Below, one piece after another: positions 52,942 through 61,858 of a DNA stretch of 64,000 nt. Made by a program: the position numbers and the translations under genes. The notes under the pieces were generated by a model. The model searched no databases. It was not told the DNA's origin and was given only the letters and a program-made list of their open reading frames with translations. Source of the stretch: Oceanospirillum sp047518265 (GTDB lineage Bacteria > Pseudomonadota > Gammaproteobacteria > Pseudomonadales > Halomonadaceae); NCBI GenBank assembly GCA_047518265.1, contig JAKZRG010000022.1:12917-76916 (forward strand). The letters are read 5' to 3'. The number at the start of each line of letters is the position of its first letter. Position 1 is the stretch's first letter.

Positions 52942-53370
52942 TTAGTCAGTGCTCTTAGTCAGCAACCAAGCACGTACTGACCACAAAGCCTCTTGGCTTA
53001 GGTGTTCAGCCATTTTAGGCATATAAGGTACGCCGTTGCGAACTGCACCGTTACGGACACGGTAAACAAACCACTCATCACCCTCGATACCTTCTTCTAA
53101 GTATCGTAGATCAGGTGCGATGCCACCGGAAATACCATCAAGACCATGACAGCGAGCACAGTTTTGGGCATAGGCAGATTCACCAATTCGAATAGCGTCT
53201 TGATTGCCTACGTATGGATTCTCTTCCAACCATTCCTCACCGAGTGCTGGCAAAGCAGAAACATCAATAGCTTGCGGTACAACATCACCATGAGCAAAAA
53301 CCTGTGCGCTTAATACGCTACCTAAGATGAAGGCAGCACCTGTGCGCAGAAAATTGGTTTTAACAGTCAT
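52942..53370 (-). CDS. pedF: Cytochrome c-550 PedF (electron acceptor of PQQ dehydrogenase)
   Basis: 142 residues: a signal peptide ending VFA-HG, then a single class I c-type heme domain with CARCH at 71-75 (QNCARCHGLDGISGG) and likely axial Met in PYMPKMAEHLS. The N-terminal GDVVPQAIDVSALPALGEEWLEENPY is characteristic of PedF. It should carry electrons from the periplasmic quinoproteins at 30-34 kb towards the terminal oxidase. It is 20 kb from its dehydrogenases, whereas in Pseudomonas putida pedF adjoins pedE. Confidence 0.9.
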   Translation of the reverse strand: MTVKTNFLRTGAAFILGSVLSAQVFAHGDVVPQAIDVSALPALGEEWLEENPYVGNQDAIRIGESAYAQNCARCHGLDGISGGIAPDLRYLEEGIEGDEWFVYRVRNGAVRNGVPYMPKMAEHLSQEALWSVRAWLLTKSTD

Positions 53371-53499
53371 TATTATTCTCCAAAGAACCTGTATATGGGG
53401 TAATCCTGATTATTTTTATCCTTGAAATCTCTGAGTAAGCCTCTAACTTATGCTTCTGGGTTAACGACTTATTCAGAGATTTCTAATCAGCCACCTCCC

Positions 53500-53569
53500 G
53501 TATGCAGGGCAGTGCATACAGAAGGTAACCAATACGTTTAAAACGCTATCCGCTCTTTAAAGCGGTAGC
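53500..53569 (-). terminator. Two hairpins between the small periplasmic gene and pedF
   Basis: GCTATCCGCT and AGCGGTAGC (53545-53569, one bulge) are followed on the minus strand by GTTTTAAA and may terminate part of the upstream transcript. GTATGCA-GGGCAG-TGCATAC at 53500-53519 is a perfect 7 bp inverted repeat in the pedF promoter or leader and could be an operator. Confidence 0.5.
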
Positions 53570-53594
53570 TTTAAAACAAGGCAATAAAGGTCTA

Positions 53595-54023
53595 TTAACG
53601 AACAACAAATTCGCCTTTCATACCTTTATGCTCTAGGCCTTCGGCATAGAACTCAAAACGACCCGGCTTGATCGGTACAAAGTAAATTTCAACCTCACCG
53701 GCATCTTCAAATTCAAGTTCTGTCAGGGAAACCGCTTTGATCTCTGCTGCACCCACTTCAACTTTACGTAGGTAGATGGAAGCGAAGAATTCAGGTGCTT
53801 TCAGTGCGTATTCTTTTAAACCGCTGGCTTGAATCTCCAAGCTATAAGCTTTACCCGTTTCTAGTTGGTATTCGGTTTGAGACATGCCGTAACCACTTTC
53901 TTCAGTGCCCAGTACCAGTTCAGGTAAATCGGTCGCTTTACGCGTCAGATCACCTGCAGCCATAGCAAAACCCGGTAGAGCAGCCAGTGTTAACGCCATT
54001 ATTGTTGTTTTCATTTTGTTCAT
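53595..54023 (-). CDS. Small periplasmic beta-sandwich protein, unknown
   Basis: 142 residues with a clear signal peptide (LPGFAMA-AG). The mature part has alternating strands (ELVLGTEESGYGMSQTEYQLETGKAYSLEIQASG, AEIKAVSLTELEFEDAGEVEIYFVPIKPGRFEFYAEGLEHKGMKGEFVV) like a cupredoxin. The C-terminal copper loop lacks the usual Cys; only His and Met remain, so standard type 1 copper binding is not supported. Gene context makes it a likely part of the quinoprotein periplasmic machinery. Confidence 0.72.
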   Translation of the reverse strand: MNKMKTTIMALTLAALPGFAMAAGDLTRKATDLPELVLGTEESGYGMSQTEYQLETGKAYSLEIQASGLKEYALKAPEFFASIYLRKVEVGAAEIKAVSLTELEFEDAGEVEIYFVPIKPGRFEFYAEGLEHKGMKGEFVVR

Positions 54024-54212
54024 TGTTTATTCCCTCCAGAATCTGATGCTCATGGTAGGAATAGTCTGCAAGTCAAAATATGCTACTTGAGAACTAGTTT
54101 CTTCCTTCTTTGTTCCCATTCACCTATGGAGGTATCCCGCTTAATCTGCCTACCTATAACAGGAAAACTGCTTAAACCCAGTAAATGCTCTCAGAATAAA
54201 ATAGGTACGGCG

Positions 54213-55478
54213 ATGCTCTCATGTCATAACAAAGCCAGATCCGATCATAAAACCACCGGACACAAGCGGTTTACAGCAACGCTTGCTTGTCTAGCGACGG
54301 TGATAACAGCAGGCGCAACAGTATCAGCCACGACGGCTGAGGCGGCCCTTAAAAAGCCAAAACTGGAGGTTGAAATACACTACCTGCGTATGATGCCCAA
54401 GCCTAAACCGGTACTGTCTAATCTAATGCCTCCGGCTAAAAACAGCGGTCAAGCCGGCGCTGAACTGGCAATCCAAGACAGTAATACGACGGGACGCTTT
54501 ACTGGCCAACACTACCAACTAAACAGTCAACGCTTTACCTCTGAAGCCGATTTTATGACGGCTGCTGCACAAGCAATCCAGACAGATGCCTTAGTGCTTA
54601 TTGATGCTCCCTCTGACTTACTGTCAAAAGCCGATGGAATGGCAAAAGCAAACGGAGCCCTTTTATTTAATGTGGGCAATAGCGATGACCAGCTTCGTAC
54701 CAGTCAGTGCTTGAACAACACGCTACACACCTACCCCAGTCGCGCCATGACGACAGATGCTCTGGCTCAATGGCTGGCCACACGTCGTTTTTCTCGCTGG
54801 TTGCTGATTGAAGGTTCAGACGAAGGTGATAAAGCCTACGCCAATGCCTTGAAACGTTCGGCTAAGCGCTTTGGTAGCAAAATCGTGATGCAGAAGGAGT
54901 GGAGCTTTGATACGGATTTAAGACGTACTGCTCAAAAAGAGCTGCCCTTATTCACCCAGGGTGAAGAATACGATGTGGTTCTAGTAGCCGATGAAGCCGG
55001 TGATTTTGGTCATTATGTGCCTTATAACACTTGGCTGCCCCGCCCCGTAGCAGGTACTCAAGGCCTAACAGCCACAGCCTGGAATAAGGTGGTAGAGCAA
55101 TGGGGGGCGGCTCAGCTTCAAAGTCGGTTCGAAAAGCTTCAGAAACGTCATATGAATGATAAAGATTATGCCGCTTGGGCTGCCGTACGTTCTATTTCTG
55201 AAGCGATTTTGCAGAATAAAAAGCAAAAGGGAGAGCAGCATTTAGCCCAACCGATGAAGCAATTCCTCGTCGGCGAGAAATTCCACTTAGCGGCCTTTAA
55301 GGGACACAAGTTGACCTACCGAAACTGGAACGGCCAGTTACGACAGCCCATTCCACTGGTGCAACCGACCTCTCTTGTTTCGCAATCACCGCAAGCAGGC
55401 TACCTACACCCAGTAACAGCGCTGGATACCTTAGGTTTTGATCAGCAGGAAAGTCAATGCCAGCTGAATAAATTCTGA
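54213..55478 (+). CDS. PQQ-associated ABC transporter substrate-binding protein (PedA type)
   Basis: The frame is open from 54087, but the signal peptide (HKRFTATLACLATVITAGATVSA) fits a start at the ATG 54213. The mature protein is a branched-chain-amino-acid-type binding protein (AELAIQDSNTTGRFTGQHYQL, LLFNVGNSDDQLRTSQCLNNTLHTYPS, RRFSRWLLIEGSDEGDKAYANALKRSAKRFGSKIV). Such proteins accompany the PQQ-linked ABC exporter-like system. Followed by propeller, ATPase and permease genes on the same strand. Confidence 0.83.
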   Translation: MLSCHNKARSDHKTTGHKRFTATLACLATVITAGATVSATTAEAALKKPKLEVEIHYLRMMPKPKPVLSNLMPPAKNSGQAGAELAIQDSNTTGRFTGQHYQLNSQRFTSEADFMTAAAQAIQTDALVLIDAPSDLLSKADGMAKANGALLFNVGNSDDQLRTSQCLNNTLHTYPSRAMTTDALAQWLATRRFSRWLLIEGSDEGDKAYANALKRSAKRFGSKIVMQKEWSFDTDLRRTAQKELPLFTQGEEYDVVLVADEAGDFGHYVPYNTWLPRPVAGTQGLTATAWNKVVEQWGAAQLQSRFEKLQKRHMNDKDYAAWAAVRSISEAILQNKKQKGEQHLAQPMKQFLVGEKFHLAAFKGHKLTYRNWNGQLRQPIPLVQPTSLVSQSPQAGYLHPVTALDTLGFDQQESQCQLNKF

Positions 55479-55617
55479 TCTACCCCTTAAAACGGACTAA
55501 AGCGACTCAAAGAAAAGCGCGTATTAAAAATATAAAAATGAACCCGACCCGGTTTCGACTCTTATTCCGATAAATACAGAATAATAACCAAAAATATCCA
55601 TGTAATAGGTAACGATT

Positions 55618-56616
55618 ATGTTGAAAAAAGCACTCAAACCTCTTCTGCTAGGCTGCTCTTTACTTGCTGCTCCCGCGTTTGCGGATCTGGCTTATGTCAG
55701 TAATGAAAAAGATAACTCAATCTCAATCATTGACCTGAAGACCTTAGAAGTCAAAGAGACCATTGATGTGGGTCAGCGTCCAAGAGGGATCATCTTCAGC
55801 AAGGATTACAGCAAGCTGTATATCTGCGCCAGTGATGATGACACCGTGCAGATTATGGATGTAGCGACCGGTCAGATTATTGATACTCTGCCATCCGGTG
55901 AAGATCCGGAGCAATTCTCTCTAGCCCCTAATGATCGCCACCTGTATATCTCTAACGAAGATGATGCCCTAGTAACCGTTGTCGATACTAAAGACAGTAC
56001 GGTTCTGGCTCAAATTGATGTGGGCGTTGAACCAGAAGGCATGGCCGTAAGCCCGACAGGTAAGATTGCAGTCAATACTTCTGAAACCACCAGTATGCTT
56101 CATTGGATCGATACCGAAACCTATGAGTTGTATGACAATACTCAGGTTGATCAGCGCCCTCGTCATGTTGAGTTCAATAAAGACGGTTCTTTACTCTGGG
56201 CCTCCTCTGAAATTGGCGGTACCGTTGTTGTCATTGATACTGAAAATCGTGAAATTCTGAAAAAGATGAATTTTGAAATTAAAGGCATACACCCTGATCG
56301 CATCCAACCTGTCGGTGTAAAACTAACGGATGACGGTCAATATGCCTTTATCGCCTTAGGCCCTGCCAACCACATCGCCGTGGTTGATGCTAAAAGCTAT
56401 GAAGTGGTGGATTACCTGCTCGTAGGCCGTCGCGTATGGCACATGGACTTCAGCTCAGATCAAAGTCTATTACTCACCACCAACGGAATTAGCGGTGATG
56501 TCTCCGTTGTGGATATCGACAAAATGAAAGTGGTTAAAAGCATTAAAGTAGGTCGCTATCCTTGGGGTGTTGCTGTTCTTCCCGAAGATAAAGCACCATC
56601 TGTTGCCGAACGTTAA
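55618..56616 (+). CDS. PQQ-associated YVTN beta-propeller protein (PedB type)
   Basis: A signal peptide (LLAAPAFA-DL) precedes seven YVTN-like blades of about 42 residues, with repeated motifs such as AYVSNEKDNSISIIDLKTLEV, LYICASDDDTVQIMDV and LYISNEDDALVTVVDTKDSTV. The protein is periplasmic. In ped-type clusters this propeller always sits between the binding protein and the ABC ATPase; its molecular role is not established. Confidence 0.87.
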   Translation: MLKKALKPLLLGCSLLAAPAFADLAYVSNEKDNSISIIDLKTLEVKETIDVGQRPRGIIFSKDYSKLYICASDDDTVQIMDVATGQIIDTLPSGEDPEQFSLAPNDRHLYISNEDDALVTVVDTKDSTVLAQIDVGVEPEGMAVSPTGKIAVNTSETTSMLHWIDTETYELYDNTQVDQRPRHVEFNKDGSLLWASSEIGGTVVVIDTENREILKKMNFEIKGIHPDRIQPVGVKLTDDGQYAFIALGPANHIAVVDAKSYEVVDYLLVGRRVWHMDFSSDQSLLLTTNGISGDVSVVDIDKMKVVKSIKVGRYPWGVAVLPEDKAPSVAER

Positions 56617-56649
56617 TTCTTAGCACAATTCAAGTATTGGAGTGACGTT

Positions 56650-57405
56650 ATGAATAGCAGAGTGGACTTACTTAACTCAGAAGCTTTGGTAAGTATTGAG
56701 GGGCTCAGCCATTATTACGGCCCTTTAGCCGCATTAAACGCTGTGGATTATGATATCTATCCCGGTGCATTTAATGCCTTACTCGGTGCCAATGGCGCGG
56801 GTAAGTCTACCCTGTTTAATTTATTGGCCGGTTTATTAAAACCCCAGCAGGGCACCCTACTTTTTCGAGGCCAAGCTATGCTCAAGCCCAGCCCGGATTA
56901 TCTGGCCAATCTTGGCATCGTCTTTCAACAAAGCACCTTAGATCTCGATCTAAGCGTGGGACAAAACCTACACTATCACGCGTCACTGCACGGCCTAAGT
57001 CGAAAACAAGCCAAACACAGAATCCAAGAGGAGTTAACTCGGTTAAATCTATTGGATCGTATTAAAGACCCCGTAAGAACATTAAACGGTGGTCATAAGC
57101 GTCGAGTAGAAATTGCTCGTGCACTATTACACCAGCCCGCCTTTTTAATGCTGGATGAAGCCACTGTCGGCTTAGACCTATCGACTCGCCAACAACTTAC
57201 AGATTACCTACATCAGCGCTGTCGTGATGAAGGGCTAACGGTTCTTTGGACCACCCATTTAATCGAAGAAATTCAGCCCCAAGATCCTGTATTAATTCTA
57301 CACAAGGGTCAGGCCAAGTACTCGGGTCTAAGCGAGAATTTAATTCAAGAGCAAGGCGTGACCGAATTAAAACAACTTATTCAACAACTCACCCGCACGG
57401 AGTAA
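56650..57405 (+). CDS. PQQ-associated ABC transporter ATP-binding protein
   Basis: 251 residues with Walker A GANGAGKST, Q-loop FQQSTLDLDL, an altered signature LNGGHKRRVEIARALL (NGGHK instead of SGGQ, typical of this subfamily), Walker B FLMLDEATVGLD, and H-loop TTHLIEE. It pairs with the permease whose gene starts 5 bp later. The ABC-2 type suggests export, possibly protection from or removal of an alcohol-oxidation product; the substrate is not known. Confidence 0.9.
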   Translation: MNSRVDLLNSEALVSIEGLSHYYGPLAALNAVDYDIYPGAFNALLGANGAGKSTLFNLLAGLLKPQQGTLLFRGQAMLKPSPDYLANLGIVFQQSTLDLDLSVGQNLHYHASLHGLSRKQAKHRIQEELTRLNLLDRIKDPVRTLNGGHKRRVEIARALLHQPAFLMLDEATVGLDLSTRQQLTDYLHQRCRDEGLTVLWTTHLIEEIQPQDPVLILHKGQAKYSGLSENLIQEQGVTELKQLIQQLTRTE

Positions 57406-57410
57406 ACCCC

Positions 57411-58268
57411 ATGTCTGATCAATCTCTACTCCGTACACAACAAACAACATTATTTCGCCCACACCAAACAACATTATCAAGCTATTGGCGTACCTTCGTA
57501 GGTATCACCCAACGGGAATTTCTACGCTTTGTACAACAACGCAGTCGTTTTTTCAGTGCATTGATCCGCCCATTACTGTGGCTCATTGTATTTGCAGCAG
57601 GTTTTCGTGCGGTATTAGGCGTCTCCATTATGCCTCCTTATGGAACCTATATTACTTATCAGGTTTATATCGCACCGGGCTTGATTGCCATGATCATTCT
57701 ATTTAATGCCATGCAAAGTGCACTATCTATGGTGTATGACAGAGAAATGGGGAGTATGAAGGTTCTACTCACCTGTCCACAGCCCAGAGGCTTTCTTCTA
57801 TTCAGTAAACTCTTAGCTAATGCTCTTGTCGCTCTCCCCCAAATTTATGCCTTTTTATTTATCGCTTATTTTGTCGATGTAGACCCACCGATGATCGGCT
57901 ATCTCGCTGTGCTCCCTGCCTGCTTAATAGTCGCGATTATGCTAGGTGCTATAGGTTTATTTATTTCTAGCTTTATTCGCCAATTAGAGAATTTTGCTGG
58001 GATTATGAATTTTGTTATTTTTCCCATGTTTTTTCTCTCCTCTGCACTATATCCCCTATGGAAAATGCAGGAAGCAGGGCCTATTTTATATGCAATCTGT
58101 AATGCAAACCCTTTTACTCATGCGGTTGAGCTCATTCGCTTTAGTCTATACGGAGAATTAGATATAAATTCATTGTTGCTAGTATCAGGTATTACAATCC
58201 TGTTTTTATTCCTAGCGATAGTGAGTTTTGATCCACAGAAGGGCTTAACAAAAGGTAAGAGAGGTTGA
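57411..58268 (+). CDS. PQQ-associated ABC-2 type permease (PedC type)
   Basis: The ATG at 57411 (RBS CGGAG) is chosen over a longer frame from 57246 that overlaps the ATPase gene. 285 residues with six membrane segments of the ABC-2 type (LLWLIVFAAGFRAVLG, PGLIAMIILFNAMQSALSMVYDREMGSMKVLLTCP with the coupling region, FVIFPMFFLSSALYPL, NPFTHAVELIRF). Last gene of the plus-strand group 54213-58268. Confidence 0.9.
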   Translation: MSDQSLLRTQQTTLFRPHQTTLSSYWRTFVGITQREFLRFVQQRSRFFSALIRPLLWLIVFAAGFRAVLGVSIMPPYGTYITYQVYIAPGLIAMIILFNAMQSALSMVYDREMGSMKVLLTCPQPRGFLLFSKLLANALVALPQIYAFLFIAYFVDVDPPMIGYLAVLPACLIVAIMLGAIGLFISSFIRQLENFAGIMNFVIFPMFFLSSALYPLWKMQEAGPILYAICNANPFTHAVELIRFSLYGELDINSLLLVSGITILFLFLAIVSFDPQKGLTKGKRG

Positions 58269-58303
58269 TATTAAGGTTTGCGCTGAGGGTACTTGAAAAA
58301 ACG

Positions 58304-58329
58304 AAAAAAAGGGGACATCCCATGTCCCC
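58304..58329 (-). terminator. Terminator of the GGDEF-like gene
   Basis: GGGGACA-TCCCA-TGTCCCC forms a perfect 7 bp stem. The T7 tract is on the minus strand, so it serves the leftward gene ending at 58413 rather than the permease gene. Confidence 0.8.
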
Positions 58330-58412
58330 TAAGAGCAACAGCCGTTTAGGCCTGTATTCTTTTTAATACTCTGTGCAGTTCCTACATTTTACTGTCTTAA
58401 ACGTAAAAGAGT

Positions 58413-58925
58413 TTAACAAACCCCTTCGTTCTCTTGCTGCACATAAAGCTGTATATTATTTCTGCCTCGTTGCTTAGCATCTTCTGTTGCTAACATAGCC
58501 TCTGTGGCTAGTTGAGCAACCCCCATATCCTTAGATCTTAATGCCGCACCGATGCAACAAGTGGTTTCCACAATATCCTGATCATATTTGATAGCCTGAG
58601 ATAACGCTTTTTGCAGACCATCGACTACATCAAATAATCTTTCTCGACATAATGACACATCAGAAAAAATCAATTCCAGAAAACGATCACCTTCATAACG
58701 ATAAGAAAGGTGTCGATAGATAACCGTTTTCTTCTGTAAGCGTCTGGCTTGTACAGCTAAAACAAAATCACCAATGGAGCGTCCATAGACTCGGTTAATT
58801 TCCGAAAACCGATCAAAATCAATGATCAAAGCTGCAACAAGGTGATTATCAAAATTTGGTGTTAATTTATCAATTTCAAACGCTGACCGACATAACAAAC
58901 CAGTAATAGAATCATAATTGTTCAA
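58413..58925 (-). CDS. Stand-alone degenerate GGDEF domain protein
   Basis: 170 residues forming one GGDEF domain with no sensor or membrane part: YDSITGLLCRSAFEID, LIIDFDRFSEINRVYGRSIGDFVL, and CCIGAAL near the end. The active-site loop reads YEGDRF at 77-82 instead of GGDEF, losing a catalytic Gly and the metal-binding Glu. Diguanylate cyclase activity is therefore unlikely; it may bind GTP or c-di-GMP, or act as a partner. It is divergent from the sensor kinase at 59232. Confidence 0.85.
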   Translation of the reverse strand: MNNYDSITGLLCRSAFEIDKLTPNFDNHLVAALIIDFDRFSEINRVYGRSIGDFVLAVQARRLQKKTVIYRHLSYRYEGDRFLELIFSDVSLCRERLFDVVDGLQKALSQAIKYDQDIVETTCCIGAALRSKDMGVAQLATEAMLATEDAKQRGRNNIQLYVQQENEGVC

Positions 58926-59231
58926 TACAGGGCCTCATCACTAACGACTTTACCTGTCCAGTGTTTACCGGAGAAGCCTCGTCTCTAGAGTTCAAGAAGC
59001 TATCCGCATTTATTTTCAGCCCACATAGGGCACCCCTGATTCTATTTTTGCCTTATCTTCAAAGACTTATAAGTAAATTCTCTTGATTACTTAGCTTACG
59101 ATGCCTATTCTGAATTAAAAATGAGAAGAGAGATACTCGGTCAAATACCAAGATTTTTCAGGGTTTTCCCTAGGGTATTATTGGCAAACGCTATGTATAC
59201 TTACATTAGAAAAAATCTTTGGATGGTATAA
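58926..59231 (+). other. Divergent intergenic region, 306 bp
   Basis: No gene is seen. It must contain promoters for the degenerate GGDEF gene and for the kinase; no convincing operator was found. Confidence 0.5.
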
Positions 59232-61121
59232 ATGGTAGAAAAAAAGAAGAGTTCCCTGTCAAACCAGTTAATTCGCCTGGTTGTTCTGCCCTTATTGGTG
59301 TTGGTGATTGTCATCACGGCAGTTCAGGTACATTTCTATTTTCAGCATACAGGTCAACTGAGAGAGCAATATCTTAATCAGCAAATCGATCAAATTGTGC
59401 CTGCATTATCCAAAGCTCTTTATGATGCAGACATAGAAAGCGTTAACTTATTAGGAGATACTCTGTTTCGTAATCATAGAGTTAAACATCTGATGATTTC
59501 AGATCAATTCTCTCGTGTTTATCTACGCACTCGCGATAAGAATGGTGAGCAAAACGCTCTAGACTCGTCATTATTAATTATCAGTCGTCCACTAAGCCAT
59601 AATAACTCCGAGTCCCAACGCCTCTTGATGGGCAACATAACTATTCACTTTTCAGATAAAGAATTTCTGGTATTTCTTTCCAAAGATAATCTTTGGTTAA
59701 TAGCAATGACTATCATCAAGCTACTTATCCCATTATGTGCGGTCATTCTCTTTTTATACCTGAAAGTGAATCGCCATGTACAACAGCTCATCTCTGGCCT
59801 AAAAAATGCGCGCCCTGATAAATACACACCTCAAACTTTAGATAAACAGGCGCCAAGAGAGATGCATGAACTGGTTGATGCCTATAACAGCCTGCAAGAA
59901 AATAACCATTTGCACCATATACGACAACAAGATGCCCATAATAAGTTGATAGAGAGAACTCAGGAAGTAGCCGAAGGGCGTGAGTCTGCGCGCTTGTTAA
60001 CCAGCATGCTACAGAGTAGCCAAAAGCGCTATAGGGCATTATTTCATCGTAATGTTGATCCTCTTTTAATTGTCGAGCCCTATCCGGTCGCCGGCGAAGA
60101 CCTTTATAGAATAATTGATGCAAATTATGCTGCAATCAGTTTGTTGGGATCTCCCTTAGAGATACTAACCAAGCAGAATTTTGAAGATATTTTTGGGATA
60201 AAACCCTTAGAACATGGCACTTTTCGACTACCAGAAAATATTCTAGCCAAACAAGGCGTTTCCCAAACGTCATATATTGAACTGCATTTCAATATGGTTA
60301 TGTACGATACACATCGTCTCTATTACGTTACGCTACGAGATGTCGCAGATAAAATACGGGCAGAAAAACTGGAAAAAGAAGCCAGTGAATTAATGAACTT
60401 TCGTCAAAACCAGATGGCTATTGCCGAAATGGCTACCACCATCGCCCATGAAATAAACCAGCCCCTAGCAGCAATACAAAACTATGCAACCTCTGCTATT
60501 AATTTCCATCAACAAGGAAATAATTCACCAGAGAAAATTAGCATAAGTTTAGAGCAATTAATTAAACAAGCAGATATAGCATCAGATATTGTCAAACAAG
60601 CCCGAGGTCAGCTAGGTCGAAATGATTACCCACAGACTCCATTAGAGCTGGTTAAAACCGTACATAACACCATTGATCTATGCCAACTTAGAGCAGAAAA
60701 AAGTAAAGTTAATATTAGCTTCTCCAGTACAATAGCTGAGGCTTGGATTATTGCCAACGAAGTACAAGTAAAGCAATTACTGATCAATCTAATCAGTAAT
60801 GCTCTGGAAGTACTAAGTGAAACCAACAATAGTGCGGGAAATATAACACTCGGCCTAGATTTTGAAGATGAGCATTATGTGCTTTATGTAGAAGATAATG
60901 GACCAGGTATTACCGATATTAGTCGCGTTTTTACAACTCACTATACGACCAAGAAAAATGGTTTAGGTATGGGCCTTTCTATCTGCAGAAGCATTGCAGA
61001 AATGCATCATGGGTCGATTAGTGCTAACAACATGTCTCAGGGAGGGGCGAGATTCTCCTTAAAAGTTCCAGTATACGAACCAAATGAAAAGTTAATAAAA
61101 ATAACCACATCGGTTAACTGA
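59232..61121 (+). CDS. PAS domain sensor histidine kinase
   Basis: 629 residues: TM1 at about 14-36, a periplasmic region of about 115 residues, TM2 at about 154-177, a coiled linker, a PAS domain (RALFHRNVDPLLIVEPYP, ANYAAISLLGSP), a HisKA domain with phospho-His406 in TTIAHEINQPLAAIQNYA, and a HATPase domain (NLISNALEVL, VEDNGPGI, GLGMGLSICRSI). The HEINQPL form groups it with FixL/DctB-type kinases. Its partner is the FixJ-type regulator 113 bp downstream. Proximity to the ped-type genes makes alcohol oxidation a candidate output. Confidence 0.9.
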   Translation: MVEKKKSSLSNQLIRLVVLPLLVLVIVITAVQVHFYFQHTGQLREQYLNQQIDQIVPALSKALYDADIESVNLLGDTLFRNHRVKHLMISDQFSRVYLRTRDKNGEQNALDSSLLIISRPLSHNNSESQRLLMGNITIHFSDKEFLVFLSKDNLWLIAMTIIKLLIPLCAVILFLYLKVNRHVQQLISGLKNARPDKYTPQTLDKQAPREMHELVDAYNSLQENNHLHHIRQQDAHNKLIERTQEVAEGRESARLLTSMLQSSQKRYRALFHRNVDPLLIVEPYPVAGEDLYRIIDANYAAISLLGSPLEILTKQNFEDIFGIKPLEHGTFRLPENILAKQGVSQTSYIELHFNMVMYDTHRLYYVTLRDVADKIRAEKLEKEASELMNFRQNQMAIAEMATTIAHEINQPLAAIQNYATSAINFHQQGNNSPEKISISLEQLIKQADIASDIVKQARGQLGRNDYPQTPLELVKTVHNTIDLCQLRAEKSKVNISFSSTIAEAWIIANEVQVKQLLINLISNALEVLSETNNSAGNITLGLDFEDEHYVLYVEDNGPGITDISRVFTTHYTTKKNGLGMGLSICRSIAEMHHGSISANNMSQGGARFSLKVPVYEPNEKLIKITTSVN

Positions 61122-61182
61122 TAAGCACCCAAGCAAAAGGTTCTCTACAAAACCGCCATGCTCTCTGACTGGCAACCTGAGA

Positions 61183-61212
61183 ATATCGAAACACTTTTGC
61201 ATGGGTATGTAA
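61183..61212 (+). repeat. Dispersed repeat TATCGAAACACTTTTG, copy at 61.2 kb
   Basis: ATATCGAAACACTTTTG then CATGGGTATGTAA lies between the kinase and regulator genes and ends 22 bp before the regulator start. Same family as 47901 and 48391. Confidence 0.6.
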
Positions 61213-61234
61213 CAACATCAATGGAATTTAACCT

Positions 61235-61858
61235 ATGTCACAAATTACCGCTCAAAAGATACACATTATCGACGATACGGAATCTGTAGCTTCATCACTT
61301 AAAATGCTATTGGAATCCTACGGCTATAATGCTGAAACCCATGATTCAGGTGAAGCTTTCATCTCCTATATCAAAAAAACGAAAGCAGAACCTAGCTGTA
61401 TATTGTTGGATGTGCGGATGCAAGGCATGAGTGGCATTGAACTATTCCAACAGCTGGAAAGACTCAATATTATTGCTCCCGTTATTTTTATTACAGGTCA
61501 TGCTACCGTTCCTATGGCCGTTCGTGCCATTCAGCTTGGTGCATATGATTTCCTTGAAAAACCTATTGATCATAGTCAACTGGTCTTTAAAGTTGAAGGC
61601 GCATTGAAAAGATTCCGTGAAAGCAAAGAATCTCAGGATCATGAGCTAGAAACGAATAAGGTATTTGATTCGCTAACAAAACGAGAAAGACAGATCATGG
61701 CATACCTAGTTGAAGGCATGCCAAATAAAGAGATCGCCCGACAATTAAATATTACAGTAAAAACGATCGAATATCATCGCAGCAATATTATGAAAAAAAC
61801 CCAAGCTAGTTCATTACCAGAGCTCGTACGCATTAACCTATCGCATGAAAATGCTTAA
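61235..61858 (+). CDS. FixJ-type LuxR-family response regulator
   Basis: 207 residues: a receiver domain (IHIIDDTESVASSLKMLLESYGY; Asp59 in CILLDVRMQGMSG; ITGHATVPMAVRAIQLGAYDFLEKPI, the FixJ/NtrC-like form) and a LuxR helix-turn-helix (LTKRERQIMAYLVEGMPNKEIARQLNITVKTIEYHRSNIMKK). It should be phosphorylated by the kinase at 59232. The downstream periplasmic binding-protein gene overlaps its end by 14 bp, so the three genes form one unit. Confidence 0.92.
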   Translation: MSQITAQKIHIIDDTESVASSLKMLLESYGYNAETHDSGEAFISYIKKTKAEPSCILLDVRMQGMSGIELFQQLERLNIIAPVIFITGHATVPMAVRAIQLGAYDFLEKPIDHSQLVFKVEGALKRFRESKESQDHELETNKVFDSLTKRERQIMAYLVEGMPNKEIARQLNITVKTIEYHRSNIMKKTQASSLPELVRINLSHENA

